Positions 46,657-55,418 of a stretch of DNA of 64,000 nt are shown here, in pieces. The notes under the pieces are model-generated. The model had not been told where the DNA came from. It saw only the letters and a program-made list of their open reading frames with translations, and made no database searches. The stretch's first letter is position 1; every line of letters begins with the position of its first letter. The position numbers and the translations under genes are program-made. The DNA is taken from NCBI RefSeq assembly GCF_007833355.1, contig NZ_CP020914.1:1350047-1414046 (forward strand), written 5' to 3'. This stretch comes from Denitratisoma sp. DHT3 (lineage in GTDB: Bacteria > Pseudomonadota > Gammaproteobacteria > Burkholderiales > Rhodocyclaceae).

Positions 46657-47553
46657 CTACGATACAGGCATCGAAATTGTTCGGCTGCGAACCACGGCCG
46701 GAGAGCATCGCGCGAGGATGCGCTTCCAGCCATTTCTGGCAGTTATGGCTTCGGCAAGAATGTCGAGATACTCCGCACCGTCAACGCGTTCATCGTTGGG
46801 CAACGGGGCTACAGCCAAGTCACTCAGCAAAACTTGACGATGCTTTGAATCACGCCCAAGTTCGAGCAGGCGGCTGTATGCCTCACAGGCATAGGCAAAG
46901 GTTTCGCGCTTCCGATACTCGATCTCGAGCAGCCATTCCCGATGCCGTGAATGGGACAGGCCCAGCGTCTCGCGTTTGCAGTTGTGAAAGACGTGTGCGG
47001 CTTCGTGCAGGACGAAATCGTCGAAGGGATTCGTTGAGCGAAAATAGTCTGTCGAGACATAGCAAGTCGTTTCGATGCTCAATCCAAGGATCGGAACGGC
47101 CTCGTCCGATAGCAACTCCACAGAATGGCTGGCCAGATAGAGGTTGGCCAAGTCCCATGCCGTACCGAGCCAAGGCATCTCCCGCAAAACCGATGCGATG
47201 TTCCGTGGCGTCAGGAATACCACGGAGCTTTCAAGCATGGAAATGACGATTGCCTGCTCAGCCTTGGGGAAAAGCCCCTTCACCATTCCGCTGAATTTCT
47301 GGTGCGCGAACTGACGAAGATCCAGATCGTCCGGAGGCGTTGTGACTGGACAGCGCTGCGTTCTTGCCAGCACTTCTGCGACCAGCGCTTCGCTCAGGGC
47401 TTGGGTTCCGTTTTGTGATCGTTCGAAAAGTCCGTTACCCGGCCAAGCTTCGAACTTCGGATCGTGGCGCCCGACCTTCAGGTAGGTCTCGATTTCCTTC
47501 GACATGTTCGGATGCGCGACAGGATGCGTTTGGGTGCTATGGCGACGGGACAT
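46657..47553 (-). CDS. HExxH-containing putative metalloprotease
   Basis: A 298-residue cytoplasmic protein of unknown family. It has the zinc-peptidase motif DFVLHEAAHVFH (HEAAH at 183-187) and, 30-40 residues later, an acidic EIEYRKRETFAYACEAYSRLLE segment that could supply the third ligand, as in gluzincins. The start ATG at 47551-47553 gives MSRRHSTQTH; an ATG 16 codons inside is an alternative. It is divergent from a HEPN-domain gene and lies upstream of traW, 128 bp away. Link to that neighbour is inferred from position only. Confidence 0.6.
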   Translation of the reverse strand: MSRRHSTQTHPVAHPNMSKEIETYLKVGRHDPKFEAWPGNGLFERSQNGTQALSEALVAEVLARTQRCPVTTPPDDLDLRQFAHQKFSGMVKGLFPKAEQAIVISMLESSVVFLTPRNIASVLREMPWLGTAWDLANLYLASHSVELLSDEAVPILGLSIETTCYVSTDYFRSTNPFDDFVLHEAAHVFHNCKRETLGLSHSRHREWLLEIEYRKRETFAYACEAYSRLLELGRDSKHRQVLLSDLAVAPLPNDERVDGAEYLDILAEAITARNGWKRILARCSPAVVRSRTISMPVS

Positions 47554-47646
47554 GAAGGCCGGCAGAGCGGTTCGAACGGATGAAATCCCGGTTCGCGAGA
47601 TGTAAGCGCAATGGGAGGATCGAAATTGCGGCTGCTTGAAAAGAAG

Positions 47647-47675
47647 AACGGCGCTCCGTTTCCGAGAGCGCCGTT
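47647..47675. terminator. Hairpin in the divergent intergenic region
   Basis: AACGGCGCTC and GAGCGCCGTT form a perfect 10-bp stem with a 9-base loop. On the minus strand it is followed by CTTCTTTT, so it could act as a leaderless terminator or attenuator 94 bp ahead of the HExxH gene. Confidence 0.5.
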
Positions 47676-47840
47676 CCGGCATAGGCGGGGTGGAAAAGAC
47701 GGCGGGAACACGCCCAGGCCCGAATCCCCTTGCCCCTATCGTAGACTGTAGCGACGCGCACCAAGGCGAGCGCCGAGAAGATTGAATGTGTGTAGGATAA
47801 GCTTTGATCTCCGGAAAATCAAGATACTGAAAATCTCCAT

Positions 47841-49628
47841 ATGAGAATTGATCCCAAGGCCGCATTTCTTTCGATGACGACGGAGCAACGCTATTTCGCG
47901 ACCGCTTTGCTGAACATGGCGCATCGCCATTCGCTTGACTCCTTCCGCATCAGGGCTCTCAACCCCCAGAATGGAATGCGCGAGCTTCTGCGAATGATGC
48001 AGCCGCCGGCGAACGGTGAAGATCTTGCCATGGTTGGATCGGAAGTGGCTTACCTTTTAGCTTCTGATCCGATTTTGCGCTTACCCCCATTTGACGCCCC
48101 CGCATCAGAGCTGCTTGCTCTTCTTGAACCGAAGGGCAATGGAAAAGATAAGGCACTCGAAAAGAACAAGCACCTCATTCAGTCCTTTGCCAAGGAGACG
48201 CAGCAAATGCTTGGCGCGGGGTATGTTGGCGCCTGCCTGTCTTGGCTGGACAGGAAGCTCGCGATTCCCACTGCTGGCTCTCCGCCGCCCACGAAGGCCG
48301 CGCTGAATGAAATAAAGGTAGTGACGGGGAACCTGCTGAGCGTGCTTCTGGACAATGGGGCGAGCTTGGAATCGCTGTTCCAGTATTACTGGCAAATTAT
48401 CGCAAAACCGAGTCCAGGCAAGCCGTATGTGTTTGCCGATCGGTTTTCCCTTCTGGTCAAGCTCATCAACAATCCCACGAAAAAGTTCAGCGTTGTCTTT
48501 TCTGTCGACAATCTTGGGGATCCAAGCGTCTTTCCGACTTCGATTGGGGGAGTCGTTTTTTCCGCTGCGCCCCCCACCCTGGTTTCCCCCGCGCCGCCCG
48601 CTACCCGATATGCGACATCTTTTCCTAATCGGATATTCGCGGATATCGAGGTGGAAACTTCCGATGAAAGAACGGCGGGAACCAAAGCCTATGCCTTACT
48701 CAACGGCATACTCGACTTGGTCCGTTTTGAATACGAAAGGAATCGATTGCATCTGGCCGATGAATTCCTTTGCACTGACAAGGCCACTCTTGGGAAGTAT
48801 CGGATATTCCCGATACCCAAAGTCGTCCCCAATCCATCTGCCGCCGTCGGGGTAGCGGAACTGCAAGAGTTTGCGCTGACCGTCGGGGAACTCGTCGACG
48901 GGCCCAGCATCGCGTCCGACGGCCGGGATCGCATACAGTCGGCTTTCCGCTTGTATAGGGTCGGGGCAGACACAAACATTTTCGAGAACAAGCTTACGAA
49001 TTGGTGGACGGCCACTGAATACCTCGTTAAGGGCGTCAGCACTTCCGGGAGCATAGGCAAAGCGGTTGAGGACACGCTCGTTCCGGTTTTGTGTCTTGGT
49101 TACGTAAAGAAGCTGCTTTTTTCGTTTCGCAATGTCCTCGTCGACATGAAAGCATCCGTAAGCGATCCGGTTACGGGGATGCCGGTATTGTTAAAGCAGC
49201 TCGATGGCGCGTCCGTGTTCTCGCTTTTCAGAAACTCAGCAGTCCATACGCAATTGCTCAGCGCTGTCAACTCGGAGCCCTTCGTTCATGCCCATCTTGA
49301 AGACTTCCTTGCATCCCTGAGCAGCGAGAAGACGATCCTCGGAATTCTCAAATCCCATGAACAGCGCTTGCGCTGGCACATACAGCGCATATACCGCGCA
49401 CGCTGCGACATTGTTCACAGCGCTGAAAGAGTCGTCGCGGCGGCCCTGCTTTGCGCGAATCTGGAGTTTTATCTGAAGTCGACGCTTACCGCGTTGCTAC
49501 AAGCATTGAAGGGTTCTCCGCACATCACCGGCCCGAAGGAATTCTTCGACAGGCAAGTCCACGCATACGGAAGGGTGCTGGAGGGCTTGGAAAACAACGA
49601 TCCGTCCAGATTGCTTGCAATCTTATAG
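47841..49628 (+). CDS. HEPN-domain protein, putative defence ribonuclease
   Basis: A 595-residue protein I cannot assign fully. The C-terminal third (about 370-590) looks like an ApeA-type HEPN domain: ENKLTNWWTATEYLVKG, then RIYRARCDIVHSAE, giving the HEPN catalytic R-x4-H (Arg521, His526). HEPN ribonucleases act in abortive defence and toxin systems. The N-terminal 360 residues are unassigned, with one Pro/Ala-rich linker (about 236-255). It is divergent from the HExxH gene and lies beside the CBASS operon, so it is probably defence cargo. Confidence 0.65.
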   Translation: MRIDPKAAFLSMTTEQRYFATALLNMAHRHSLDSFRIRALNPQNGMRELLRMMQPPANGEDLAMVGSEVAYLLASDPILRLPPFDAPASELLALLEPKGNGKDKALEKNKHLIQSFAKETQQMLGAGYVGACLSWLDRKLAIPTAGSPPPTKAALNEIKVVTGNLLSVLLDNGASLESLFQYYWQIIAKPSPGKPYVFADRFSLLVKLINNPTKKFSVVFSVDNLGDPSVFPTSIGGVVFSAAPPTLVSPAPPATRYATSFPNRIFADIEVETSDERTAGTKAYALLNGILDLVRFEYERNRLHLADEFLCTDKATLGKYRIFPIPKVVPNPSAAVGVAELQEFALTVGELVDGPSIASDGRDRIQSAFRLYRVGADTNIFENKLTNWWTATEYLVKGVSTSGSIGKAVEDTLVPVLCLGYVKKLLFSFRNVLVDMKASVSDPVTGMPVLLKQLDGASVFSLFRNSAVHTQLLSAVNSEPFVHAHLEDFLASLSSEKTILGILKSHEQRLRWHIQRIYRARCDIVHSAERVVAAALLCANLEFYLKSTLTALLQALKGSPHITGPKEFFDRQVHAYGRVLEGLENNDPSRLLAIL

Positions 49629-49751
49629 CCGCTCAGTTTTTCGCTGTCGTCAGATTGTTGAGCCAGCACGGGCGATGCGTCCGCACGTCCGGTCGCCAGA
49701 GCCCACGCCCGCCCATCACCCTCGTGTGACCGGCACAGCTTAGAGCAGTCA

Positions 49752-49859
49752 ATGAACCCCGCCGCCGACCCGCCATACGGGAATCCACTTCCGTTGCCTT
49801 ATCACGGATTTATTGACTGTGATTGGGATCAGATGGGTAGCGACAGCGATGGCCTGTAG
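49752..49859 (+). CDS. Possible small ORF, 35 residues
   Basis: MNPAADPPYGNPLPLPYHGF followed by IDCDWDQMGSDSDGL. It is acidic and Pro-rich with a weak ribosome site, between the HEPN gene and the convergent CBASS effector gene, overlapping its 3' end by 31 bp. No family recognised; it may be chance. Confidence 0.25.
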   Translation: MNPAADPPYGNPLPLPYHGFIDCDWDQMGSDSDGL

Positions 49860-51343
49860 CCGCCTCCATTTGTGCCTTCGAAGTCATATTCGTAAAGGGT
49901 GGTCTTGCCGAGACTAGGCTGCCGTTGCCCCAAGAAGAACGTGAAGGCGTTCGGTGCTGCGATGAAGAGATGTAGCGGATGCCTGTTTGCGTACCGTTTC
50001 TGGTTGATCTGCAACGCCAAAGCCTCTGCAAGATCGAATGCATGCTGACCACATACGACGGACCGCGCGCCAGTGTCGCAGGTAGGGCGCGCAATTAGCA
50101 AGAAACTCGCCTGTGGCAGCGTAGCCGCAAGGTGCCTCTTCACGGCTGGAACCACGTCGTGGGTGAGGCATACAGCGACAACCATGTCCTGCTCGGATTC
50201 GTTCAACGTTTCCAGCTCGAATTTCCATCCGGGCCAGGACGGATCTCTCGGCATATCGCTTGAGTGCCAGACATTTCGGTGTATGGTTCTCTGCTCAATC
50301 TCGACATTGCGGCCGGATTTGATGTTCAGTACCGATCCAGCGGCAAAGGCCAACGTAATGTGCGCATCGAGAATCAGCCGGATGTGTTGATTGTCCTTGG
50401 CAGCAGTCTGCAGGAAACCATTAAGCTTGGGATAGAGCGTCGTTGTCCATTCGGCTTGATCACGGATAGCGCGTTCGTCGAAGTGGGAGATCAGATCGAG
50501 CACGACGGTGCAGCGATCCTCCAGCCGATCAAAGGGGTGTTCGAAGGATTTCACCCCGAACACCACATGCGCGCGGCCATCGTTGGCCAGCAGACCTTCC
50601 CGTTTGCAGGATTCCCGGAACGTTTGCCGGTCGAACTCCAGCCGACCTTGCGCAAGCCACTGAAACGCAACATCGTCGTAGACGAAGCTGCTCTCGTTGA
50701 CTGGCACACGACGCAGACCGCGGTTCTCGAACAACAGGTCCAAATTGTCCCGATGATCGTCGAGCGAGGTGGAGTCCGAATCCAATGACAGCGTCCGCGC
50801 AAGCAGCATCAGTTCTTGGTCATCGATGTCTAGGTGCTCGCGCCATAGTTTCCTGATCTTGCCCGTCATGGAGCGGTCGGTTGTTCCGTCGAACAGATCT
50901 TTCAAGCGTAACGTCTTAGATTTCTGATTGATGTAGGCGCGCAGTGGGTCGGTCTGCCCAATCCGCCAGTTGGTGAGGAGCTTGAACCGGGCGCCGATAC
51001 CGTTACGCGCATGAGCTACCTGCGCCGCGCGGGCGCGCTGCAGCAGCGAAAACTTGTTCGCGTTGATCCACTCCGGATTAGTCAAGTCGGCATAGCCGAA
51101 ATCATTCACAGAGACATGCCACTTGCACTGGATATGTTCCCGCAGGATCGGCCTACCTTCATGATCGCCGGGCGCATGATCGGGTGTGTAGGCCACCCAG
51201 ACATCGTCAAAACCCTTAGGCCCAGACTCGAATCCCACCTGTATCACGGGACTACTCGGATCAAGCAGGCAAGCGGCTTTGCGCCAGAAAATTCTGGCTT
51301 GAAAAGCATCTCCATCTCTACGGACAGCAACGGCTTGGGTCAT
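49829..51343 (-). CDS. CBASS effector: nuclease-SAVED protein (Cap4-like)
   Basis: A 504-residue protein. The N-terminal region is a DUF4297-like nuclease domain (FQARIFWRKAACLLD, GFDDVWVAY, HIQCKWHV giving the Q-x-K element). The C-terminus (about 300-504) is a SAVED domain, which senses cyclic oligonucleotides: FELETLNESEQDMVVAVCLT, ALALQINQKRYANRHPLHLF, then LYEYDFEG and RPSLSLP. On binding the messenger made by the CD-NTase it should assemble and degrade DNA. It is the last gene of the CBASS operon, 58 bp after the TRIP13-like gene. Confidence 0.85.
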   Translation of the reverse strand: MTQAVAVRRDGDAFQARIFWRKAACLLDPSSPVIQVGFESGPKGFDDVWVAYTPDHAPGDHEGRPILREHIQCKWHVSVNDFGYADLTNPEWINANKFSLLQRARAAQVAHARNGIGARFKLLTNWRIGQTDPLRAYINQKSKTLRLKDLFDGTTDRSMTGKIRKLWREHLDIDDQELMLLARTLSLDSDSTSLDDHRDNLDLLFENRGLRRVPVNESSFVYDDVAFQWLAQGRLEFDRQTFRESCKREGLLANDGRAHVVFGVKSFEHPFDRLEDRCTVVLDLISHFDERAIRDQAEWTTTLYPKLNGFLQTAAKDNQHIRLILDAHITLAFAAGSVLNIKSGRNVEIEQRTIHRNVWHSSDMPRDPSWPGWKFELETLNESEQDMVVAVCLTHDVVPAVKRHLAATLPQASFLLIARPTCDTGARSVVCGQHAFDLAEALALQINQKRYANRHPLHLFIAAPNAFTFFLGQRQPSLGKTTLYEYDFEGTNGGGYRPSLSLPI

Positions 51344-51401
51344 GGTGGGTCCTTGTCAGTAGGGATGATCAGCTTGTCTAATCACATTTTTGACACTGAG
51401 G

Positions 51402-52334
51402 TCACGCATCGCGAAATGGCGGTGTCGGCAAGATCGATCGTGCCAGTTCGATGGCGCGTAATGGCTTGATGGGGCCGTCGGGGTACGCATCCAGCACGAT
51501 GGCTGGCAACAACCGTTGGGTGATATCCGAATAGGTGAATCCGTAGGCGCGCTTGGGCTGTTCACCCGTTGCAGCCACGAGCGCCTGCAGGTCGGCATTG
51601 CCGAACCCGGCGTCTCCCAGGCGGCGGGAGAGAACCTCATGTCGTTGCGCGGCATCGGGGCGCTCGAATAAGAGAATGTCCGCCGCTCGACGGCGCACGG
51701 CTGGGTCCAAGGCGTTCAGTCGATTGGTGCACATCAGCACGACGGCGGGGAGCCCGCCATTTGCGAATCGATCAATGCCGCGGATGAGGGCGTTGACGCC
51801 CGCCCGGTCTTCATGGTGCATCTGATCAGATTCACGCGATTGGGCCAGTGCGTCAGCTTCGTCAACCAACAGAATGACTCCGCCGCGTGCGGTACCCTTG
51901 GTGGTCTTGAACTTGCTAGCTTCATTGAACGCGTACTCGAACGCGGCAGAAATTAGCTGGGTCATCTCGCCTACTCGCCCCTGCCCGCGCGAAGAAAGGC
52001 TCAGGGGCAGCAGCGTGATGTCGATGCCCTCTTGGCGCGCCACCTTGTCGCCAATGGTCTCTGCCAGTTCCGTCTTGCCCGAGCCGACATCGCCGGAGAG
52101 GACCACCAGCGGCGGTCGGCGAATGACGGCATCAAGCAAACCGCCTGCATCGGCATGATGTCGGTCTTGCCATTTCCGCAACCCGGCCGGGTTGATCAAT
52201 ACGCCAAGCACGTTGGCCAGACGCTTGATCTTGTCGTCCATTCCCACCAGGCGCGCGAGGCGGCCTTGGGCGTCTGGGTCGGGCAGCGTCGTTGGGCGTT
52301 CAAACAGGTCCTGGAGATTGGGTTGCTGGCTCAT
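51402..52334 (-). CDS. cap6: CBASS TRIP13/Pch2-like AAA+ ATPase (Cap6)
   Basis: A 310-residue AAA+ ATPase. Walker A VVLSGDVGSGKTELAE near residue 80; Walker B GVILLVDEADALAQ; sensor-1 CTNRLNALDPAVRRRAADI with the arginine finger region. TRIP13-like proteins in CBASS disassemble the active HORMA complex and so turn off signalling. Start ATG at 52332-52334 overlaps the HORMA gene stop by 4 bp; the frame is open upstream only inside that gene. Confidence 0.9.
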   Translation of the reverse strand: MSQQPNLQDLFERPTTLPDPDAQGRLARLVGMDDKIKRLANVLGVLINPAGLRKWQDRHHADAGGLLDAVIRRPPLVVLSGDVGSGKTELAETIGDKVARQEGIDITLLPLSLSSRGQGRVGEMTQLISAAFEYAFNEASKFKTTKGTARGGVILLVDEADALAQSRESDQMHHEDRAGVNALIRGIDRFANGGLPAVVLMCTNRLNALDPAVRRRAADILLFERPDAAQRHEVLSRRLGDAGFGNADLQALVAATGEQPKRAYGFTYSDITQRLLPAIVLDAYPDGPIKPLRAIELARSILPTPPFRDA

Positions 52335-52849
52335 AAGTAACTCCTTACGCTTGCGCGACCGAGTGACCGCCCTCCGGACCAATAGGATTTGTCGTCGGCG
52401 AAGTAGCCATTGCTGACTGCGGATTCCGTTCCACTCACACGTTGCAACGGCAACTGCTTCTTGACGGTCGCACGTTGATCCGCTGTCAGAGCATCCCAAG
52501 CTGTACTGTAAGTTAAGTAGCTGTGGAACTGCGCGCCGCTGATGTTTCGACCAGGGGGAACGCGTCCTGGATCGTCGTCCGTGCTGCTACCAGCCAACTC
52601 GCTCGCGGTGTACCGCAAGGTTGGTTCAATCCACTTGTCATCGCGCTGAAAACCATAGGTGACGGTTCCTAGATAACCCTGCCGCAGCAGTTCGGTGACC
52701 TCGCCCTCAAATTCTGCGATGCGTTCGTCGGTGATGTGCCCGTACAAACGCTGTAAGCGCTTGAGATCCGCCGTCACCTTCGCTGCAAGGTGCCTTGCAT
52801 GCGTCAGCGTGAAGGTCGTGGTTTCGGTTGCGGTGAAGCTGTAGCTCAT
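52331..52849 (-). CDS. cap7: CBASS HORMA-domain protein (Cap7)
   Basis: A 172-residue bacterial HORMA protein. It begins MSYSFTATETTTFTLTHARHLAAKVTADLKRLQRLYG, continues with GYLGTVTYGFQRDDKWIEPTLRYTASELAG, and ends in a safety-belt-like GGRSLGRASVRSYL. HORMA proteins bind a peptide ligand and then activate the CD-NTase. The ATG at 52847-52849 follows AAGG; a TTG three codons upstream overlaps the CD-NTase stop. Confidence 0.88.
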   Translation of the reverse strand: MSYSFTATETTTFTLTHARHLAAKVTADLKRLQRLYGHITDERIAEFEGEVTELLRQGYLGTVTYGFQRDDKWIEPTLRYTASELAGSSTDDDPGRVPPGRNISGAQFHSYLTYSTAWDALTADQRATVKKQLPLQRVSGTESAVSNGYFADDKSYWSGGRSLGRASVRSYL

Positions 52850-52854
52850 AATGT

Positions 52855-53820
52855 TCAACCTTGGAAAGAAGGGCCGAAGACTTTCTGCCAGTAGCGCAGC
52901 GTCAGTTCCTTGTTCGGTGCGGTCAGTGCGGCATCAATAGCGTCGCCCGCATCCAAAGCAGCATCGACAATGGCATCCGCGTTTTCGGCCGTGTAGAGCC
53001 GTGCCACGTTGTTGCTGGCGTTGATCGGATCGATGATCTGCACGAGATCGTCGAACTTGGCGACGCTGGATGCCTTGTAGTGATCCTCGAAGACGATGCG
53101 CTCACGAAGGTTCGATTTCGCCACGTAGGTAAAGAAGGATTGCAGGGCTTCCGGGTAGTCCGAAAAGTCCACGTCGTCATCACACAGCTTTGCCAGAATC
53201 ATCTCGATCATGAAGGACTTGAAACGGAAGCCATCCCGTTCCTGTTTCATGCGGCGAGCCCAGAACTTCACCAACCGCACAACTTGTGCGAAATGATTCG
53301 GCTGCGCCAACTTGCGCTTGCGTGCGAACTCGAGGTGCAGCGGGATGCTGGTCTCAAGAAACGAGCCATCGTCCTGGCTGATCAGATCGCCGCGCCAGTC
53401 GGGCAGGCCGGCATATAGGACTGGGACTACATCGACGTCCAGGCCCGTTCCGCGGAACGACACGGTGACCGAGTAGGTCTGCGGCTTGACTTGGTCCGGG
53501 CTGAAGTTTGCGAAGGCCTTACGCAGCCTTTCAGCCAGGTAGTCCAGCAGCGCCCGTACATCATGTGGGGCGTCGGAGCCGCTGACATAGACGGCCATGT
53601 CGATGTCGTTGAGCGAGCGCAGTGCCGTGCCCTTGGCAAGGCTGCCAGAAAGTTGAATTCGCTTCAGCGAGAAGTCTGGGTGCTCCGAAATGTAGCCCTC
53701 CAACTTCTCGCGGAGCCGTCGCGCCTGGGCACGGTATTCATCCGCCTTGTCTTTGGGCAGATTGACCTTATCTTCCGCGAACCTCACAAGGTCGCGATGA
53801 TCGATATGAGTTCGGGACAT
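52855..53820 (-). CDS. CBASS CD-NTase (cyclic-oligonucleotide synthase)
   Basis: A 321-residue nucleotidyltransferase of the cGAS/DncV-like group. The catalytic core is QLSGSLAKGTALRSLNDIDMAVYV (Gly59-Ser60, Asp72, Asp74) and GTGLDVDVVPVLYAGLPDW with the third acidic residue (Asp128 or Asp130). It makes a cyclic oligonucleotide messenger on infection. AAGGAG precedes the start. First gene of the four-gene CBASS operon and divergent from capH-capP. The clade and product cannot be told without comparison. Confidence 0.92.
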   Translation of the reverse strand: MSRTHIDHRDLVRFAEDKVNLPKDKADEYRAQARRLREKLEGYISEHPDFSLKRIQLSGSLAKGTALRSLNDIDMAVYVSGSDAPHDVRALLDYLAERLRKAFANFSPDQVKPQTYSVTVSFRGTGLDVDVVPVLYAGLPDWRGDLISQDDGSFLETSIPLHLEFARKRKLAQPNHFAQVVRLVKFWARRMKQERDGFRFKSFMIEMILAKLCDDDVDFSDYPEALQSFFTYVAKSNLRERIVFEDHYKASSVAKFDDLVQIIDPINASNNVARLYTAENADAIVDAALDAGDAIDAALTAPNKELTLRYWQKVFGPSFQG

Positions 53821-53873
53821 CTGAAGGGCTCCTTACGTGGTGATCTGGCTCGTAGCAGCAAGCCATGATTAAA

Positions 53874-53891
53874 AGTTCGGAATCGCGAACT
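53874..53891. promoter_or_regulatory. CapH operator candidate 1
   Basis: AGTTCG-GAATCG-CGAACT, perfect 6-bp inverted repeat in the 165-bp divergent region between the CD-NTase and capH genes. A related half-conserved site, AAAAGTTCGGCATCG, lies at 53932-53944. Such sites suit repression of CBASS by the XRE-type CapH. Confidence 0.65.
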
Positions 53892-53931
53892 ATTGCGAAT
53901 GATACGCTTCTGTGCTCGGATGTCAAATAAA

Positions 53932-53953
53932 AAGTTCGGCATCGTGGTATTAT
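53932..53953 (+). promoter_or_regulatory. CapH operator candidate 2 and -10 of capH
   Basis: AAGTTCGGCATCG repeats the left arm and spacer of operator 1 (one mismatch) 59 bp away. TATTAT (53948-53953) is a -10-like hexamer 32 bp ahead of the capH ATG, so CapH binding here would repress its own gene. Confidence 0.45.
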
Positions 53954-53985
53954 TTGGCCACGACTTTTTGGATAGGAGACGGACC

Positions 53986-54309
53986 ATGACGACACGTCTC
54001 GGCGAGAAGCTACGCGAGCTTCGTAAGGAGCGCGGGCTAACGCTCGAAAAGCTGGCCGAACTCGCAGGGCTCAGCAAGAGCTATCTGTGGGAGCTAGAGA
54101 ACCGCGAATCCCAGCGACCTTCTGCAGAAAAACTCACGGCACTGGCCGACGTGCTTGGCGTTGCTGCAACTTACTTCTTTGAAGAAGATGTGCGCGCCCC
54201 AGAAGAGCGGCATTTGGACGAGGCCTTCTTTCGCGGCTATCAGAAGCTCGAGCCCGAGGCAAAAGAGCAGCTTCGCAAAATACTTAGCACCTTCAAGAAG
54301 ACCTCGTAG
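53986..54309 (+). CDS. capH: CapH: XRE-family repressor of CBASS
   Basis: A 107-residue protein: LGEKLRELRKERGLTLEKLAELAGLSKSYLWELENRESQRPSAEKL, an HTH_3 domain with a C-terminal oligomerisation segment (YQKLEPEAKEQLRKILSTFKKTS). GGAGACGG precedes the ATG at 53986. CapH/CapP pairs, divergent from CBASS operons, repress them until DNA damage activates the protease. The gene ends TAG; capP starts with the overlapping GTG. Confidence 0.85.
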   Translation: MTTRLGEKLRELRKERGLTLEKLAELAGLSKSYLWELENRESQRPSAEKLTALADVLGVAATYFFEEDVRAPEERHLDEAFFRGYQKLEPEAKEQLRKILSTFKKTS

Positions 54310-55172
54310 TGACCGAGGTCTGGACTCCGCAGCGCGCAGCAAACCGACTGGTGAAATTGGCCGAGGTGTTCAGTGCAGCACACGGCGTCGATCGCTTTCC
54401 GGTGGAGGTGCCGCCGCTCGCGTTTGAGTCAGCTCGCATATTCGGCTGGTCCGATCCGATCACTCAGGTGCAGGCAGCCAACATCAAGAGCTTTGACGGC
54501 GCGCTGTTCCCAGACGATGGTAGGAAGGAGTGGCTGCTGCTTTACAACGAAGCTGTGTTATCGCCTGGCCGGATTCGCTTTACGCAGGCCCATGAACTTG
54601 GGCATTACATCCTGCACCGGCAAGTCAGGGAGTCATTCCAATGCAGCGATGCTGACATGCTGAACTGGTCCAAAGACGACAAAGACATCGAGGGGCAGGC
54701 AGACCTGTTCGCATCCTACCTATTGATGCCGCTTGATGACTATCGCCGACAGATTACCGCCACTGTCGATCTGGACTTGCTCGGGCATTGCGCCAACCGT
54801 TATGGCGTGTCTCTGACCGCTGCAATCTTGAAGTGGTTGCAGTACACCGATGAAAAAGCCGTACTGGTGATGTCCAACGATGGCTTCATCAATTGGGCTT
54901 GGTCGAGTGAGCCGGCGGCCAAGGCCGGAGCCTTTTTCCGTACACGCAACAGTGTCATCCCGGTTCCTGAGGAAGCAATCGCTGCCAACGCAGATATAAG
55001 ACATGACCGGCCGGGCACTCAAATTCCTGCATCGGTTTGGTTCCCGCATGCTGATACCGACACGCCATTGCGTGAAATGAAGATTCATGCGGAGAAATAC
55101 GATGTCGTACTGAGCCTGCTGCATTTACCGCGTTCCGCAGATGTTTGGCCGCAACGGCCGAGAGAAGAATAG
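54309..55172 (+). CDS. capP: CapP: ImmA/IrrE-type zinc protease
   Basis: A 287-residue metalloprotease with AHELGHYILH (HELGH at 95-99) and a downstream acidic ligand segment DIEGQADLFASYLLMP, the ImmA/IrrE (COG2856) family. It should cleave CapH when activated by single-stranded DNA, relieving CBASS repression. A C-terminal region of about 110 residues (FINWAWSSEP...) is the sensor domain. It starts at GTG 54309, sharing a base with the capH stop. Confidence 0.85.
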   Translation: MTEVWTPQRAANRLVKLAEVFSAAHGVDRFPVEVPPLAFESARIFGWSDPITQVQAANIKSFDGALFPDDGRKEWLLLYNEAVLSPGRIRFTQAHELGHYILHRQVRESFQCSDADMLNWSKDDKDIEGQADLFASYLLMPLDDYRRQITATVDLDLLGHCANRYGVSLTAAILKWLQYTDEKAVLVMSNDGFINWAWSSEPAAKAGAFFRTRNSVIPVPEEAIAANADIRHDRPGTQIPASVWFPHADTDTPLREMKIHAEKYDVVLSLLHLPRSADVWPQRPREE

Positions 55173-55231
55173 CCGGGGAGCTTGCTGACTGACCTGCAGC
55201 TTCACGGGTCCATGGAAAACAAGGTGAGCGC

Positions 55232-55348
55232 ATGAACAAGGCCCGGACGATATCTATCGGAAGTGCCCTCAAACACGATGACTATTTCCAGCAGAAAAAC
55301 AGTTATCGCTCACCCGAACTTACGCGTCGGCTTCTGATCTTTCCATAA
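55232..55348 (+). CDS. Possible small ORF, 38 residues
   Basis: MNKARTISIGSALKHDDYFQ followed by QKNSYRSPELTRRLLIFP, with AAGGTGAG ahead of the ATG. It lies in the 246-bp gap between capP and the convergent relaxase gene. No family recognised; could be a remnant. Confidence 0.25.
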   Translation: MNKARTISIGSALKHDDYFQQKNSYRSPELTRRLLIFP

Positions 55349-55418
55349 GGCCGATGAGGCGAACGCCACCAAGATATGCCGATCGGCAGTTGCAAATTGA
55401 AGCGAACCTTGGCAACCG

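Noticed and set aside
47841..47868. Sequence resembling a fourth GAAATGCG...CGCATTTC element
   Set aside because: Loop is shorter and the left arm poorly matched; it lies within the first codons of the HEPN gene, so the similarity is probably chance.
49451..49729. Plus-strand frame overlapping the HEPN gene 3' end
   Set aside because: Shadow frame within the HEPN coding region, no start context or family pattern.
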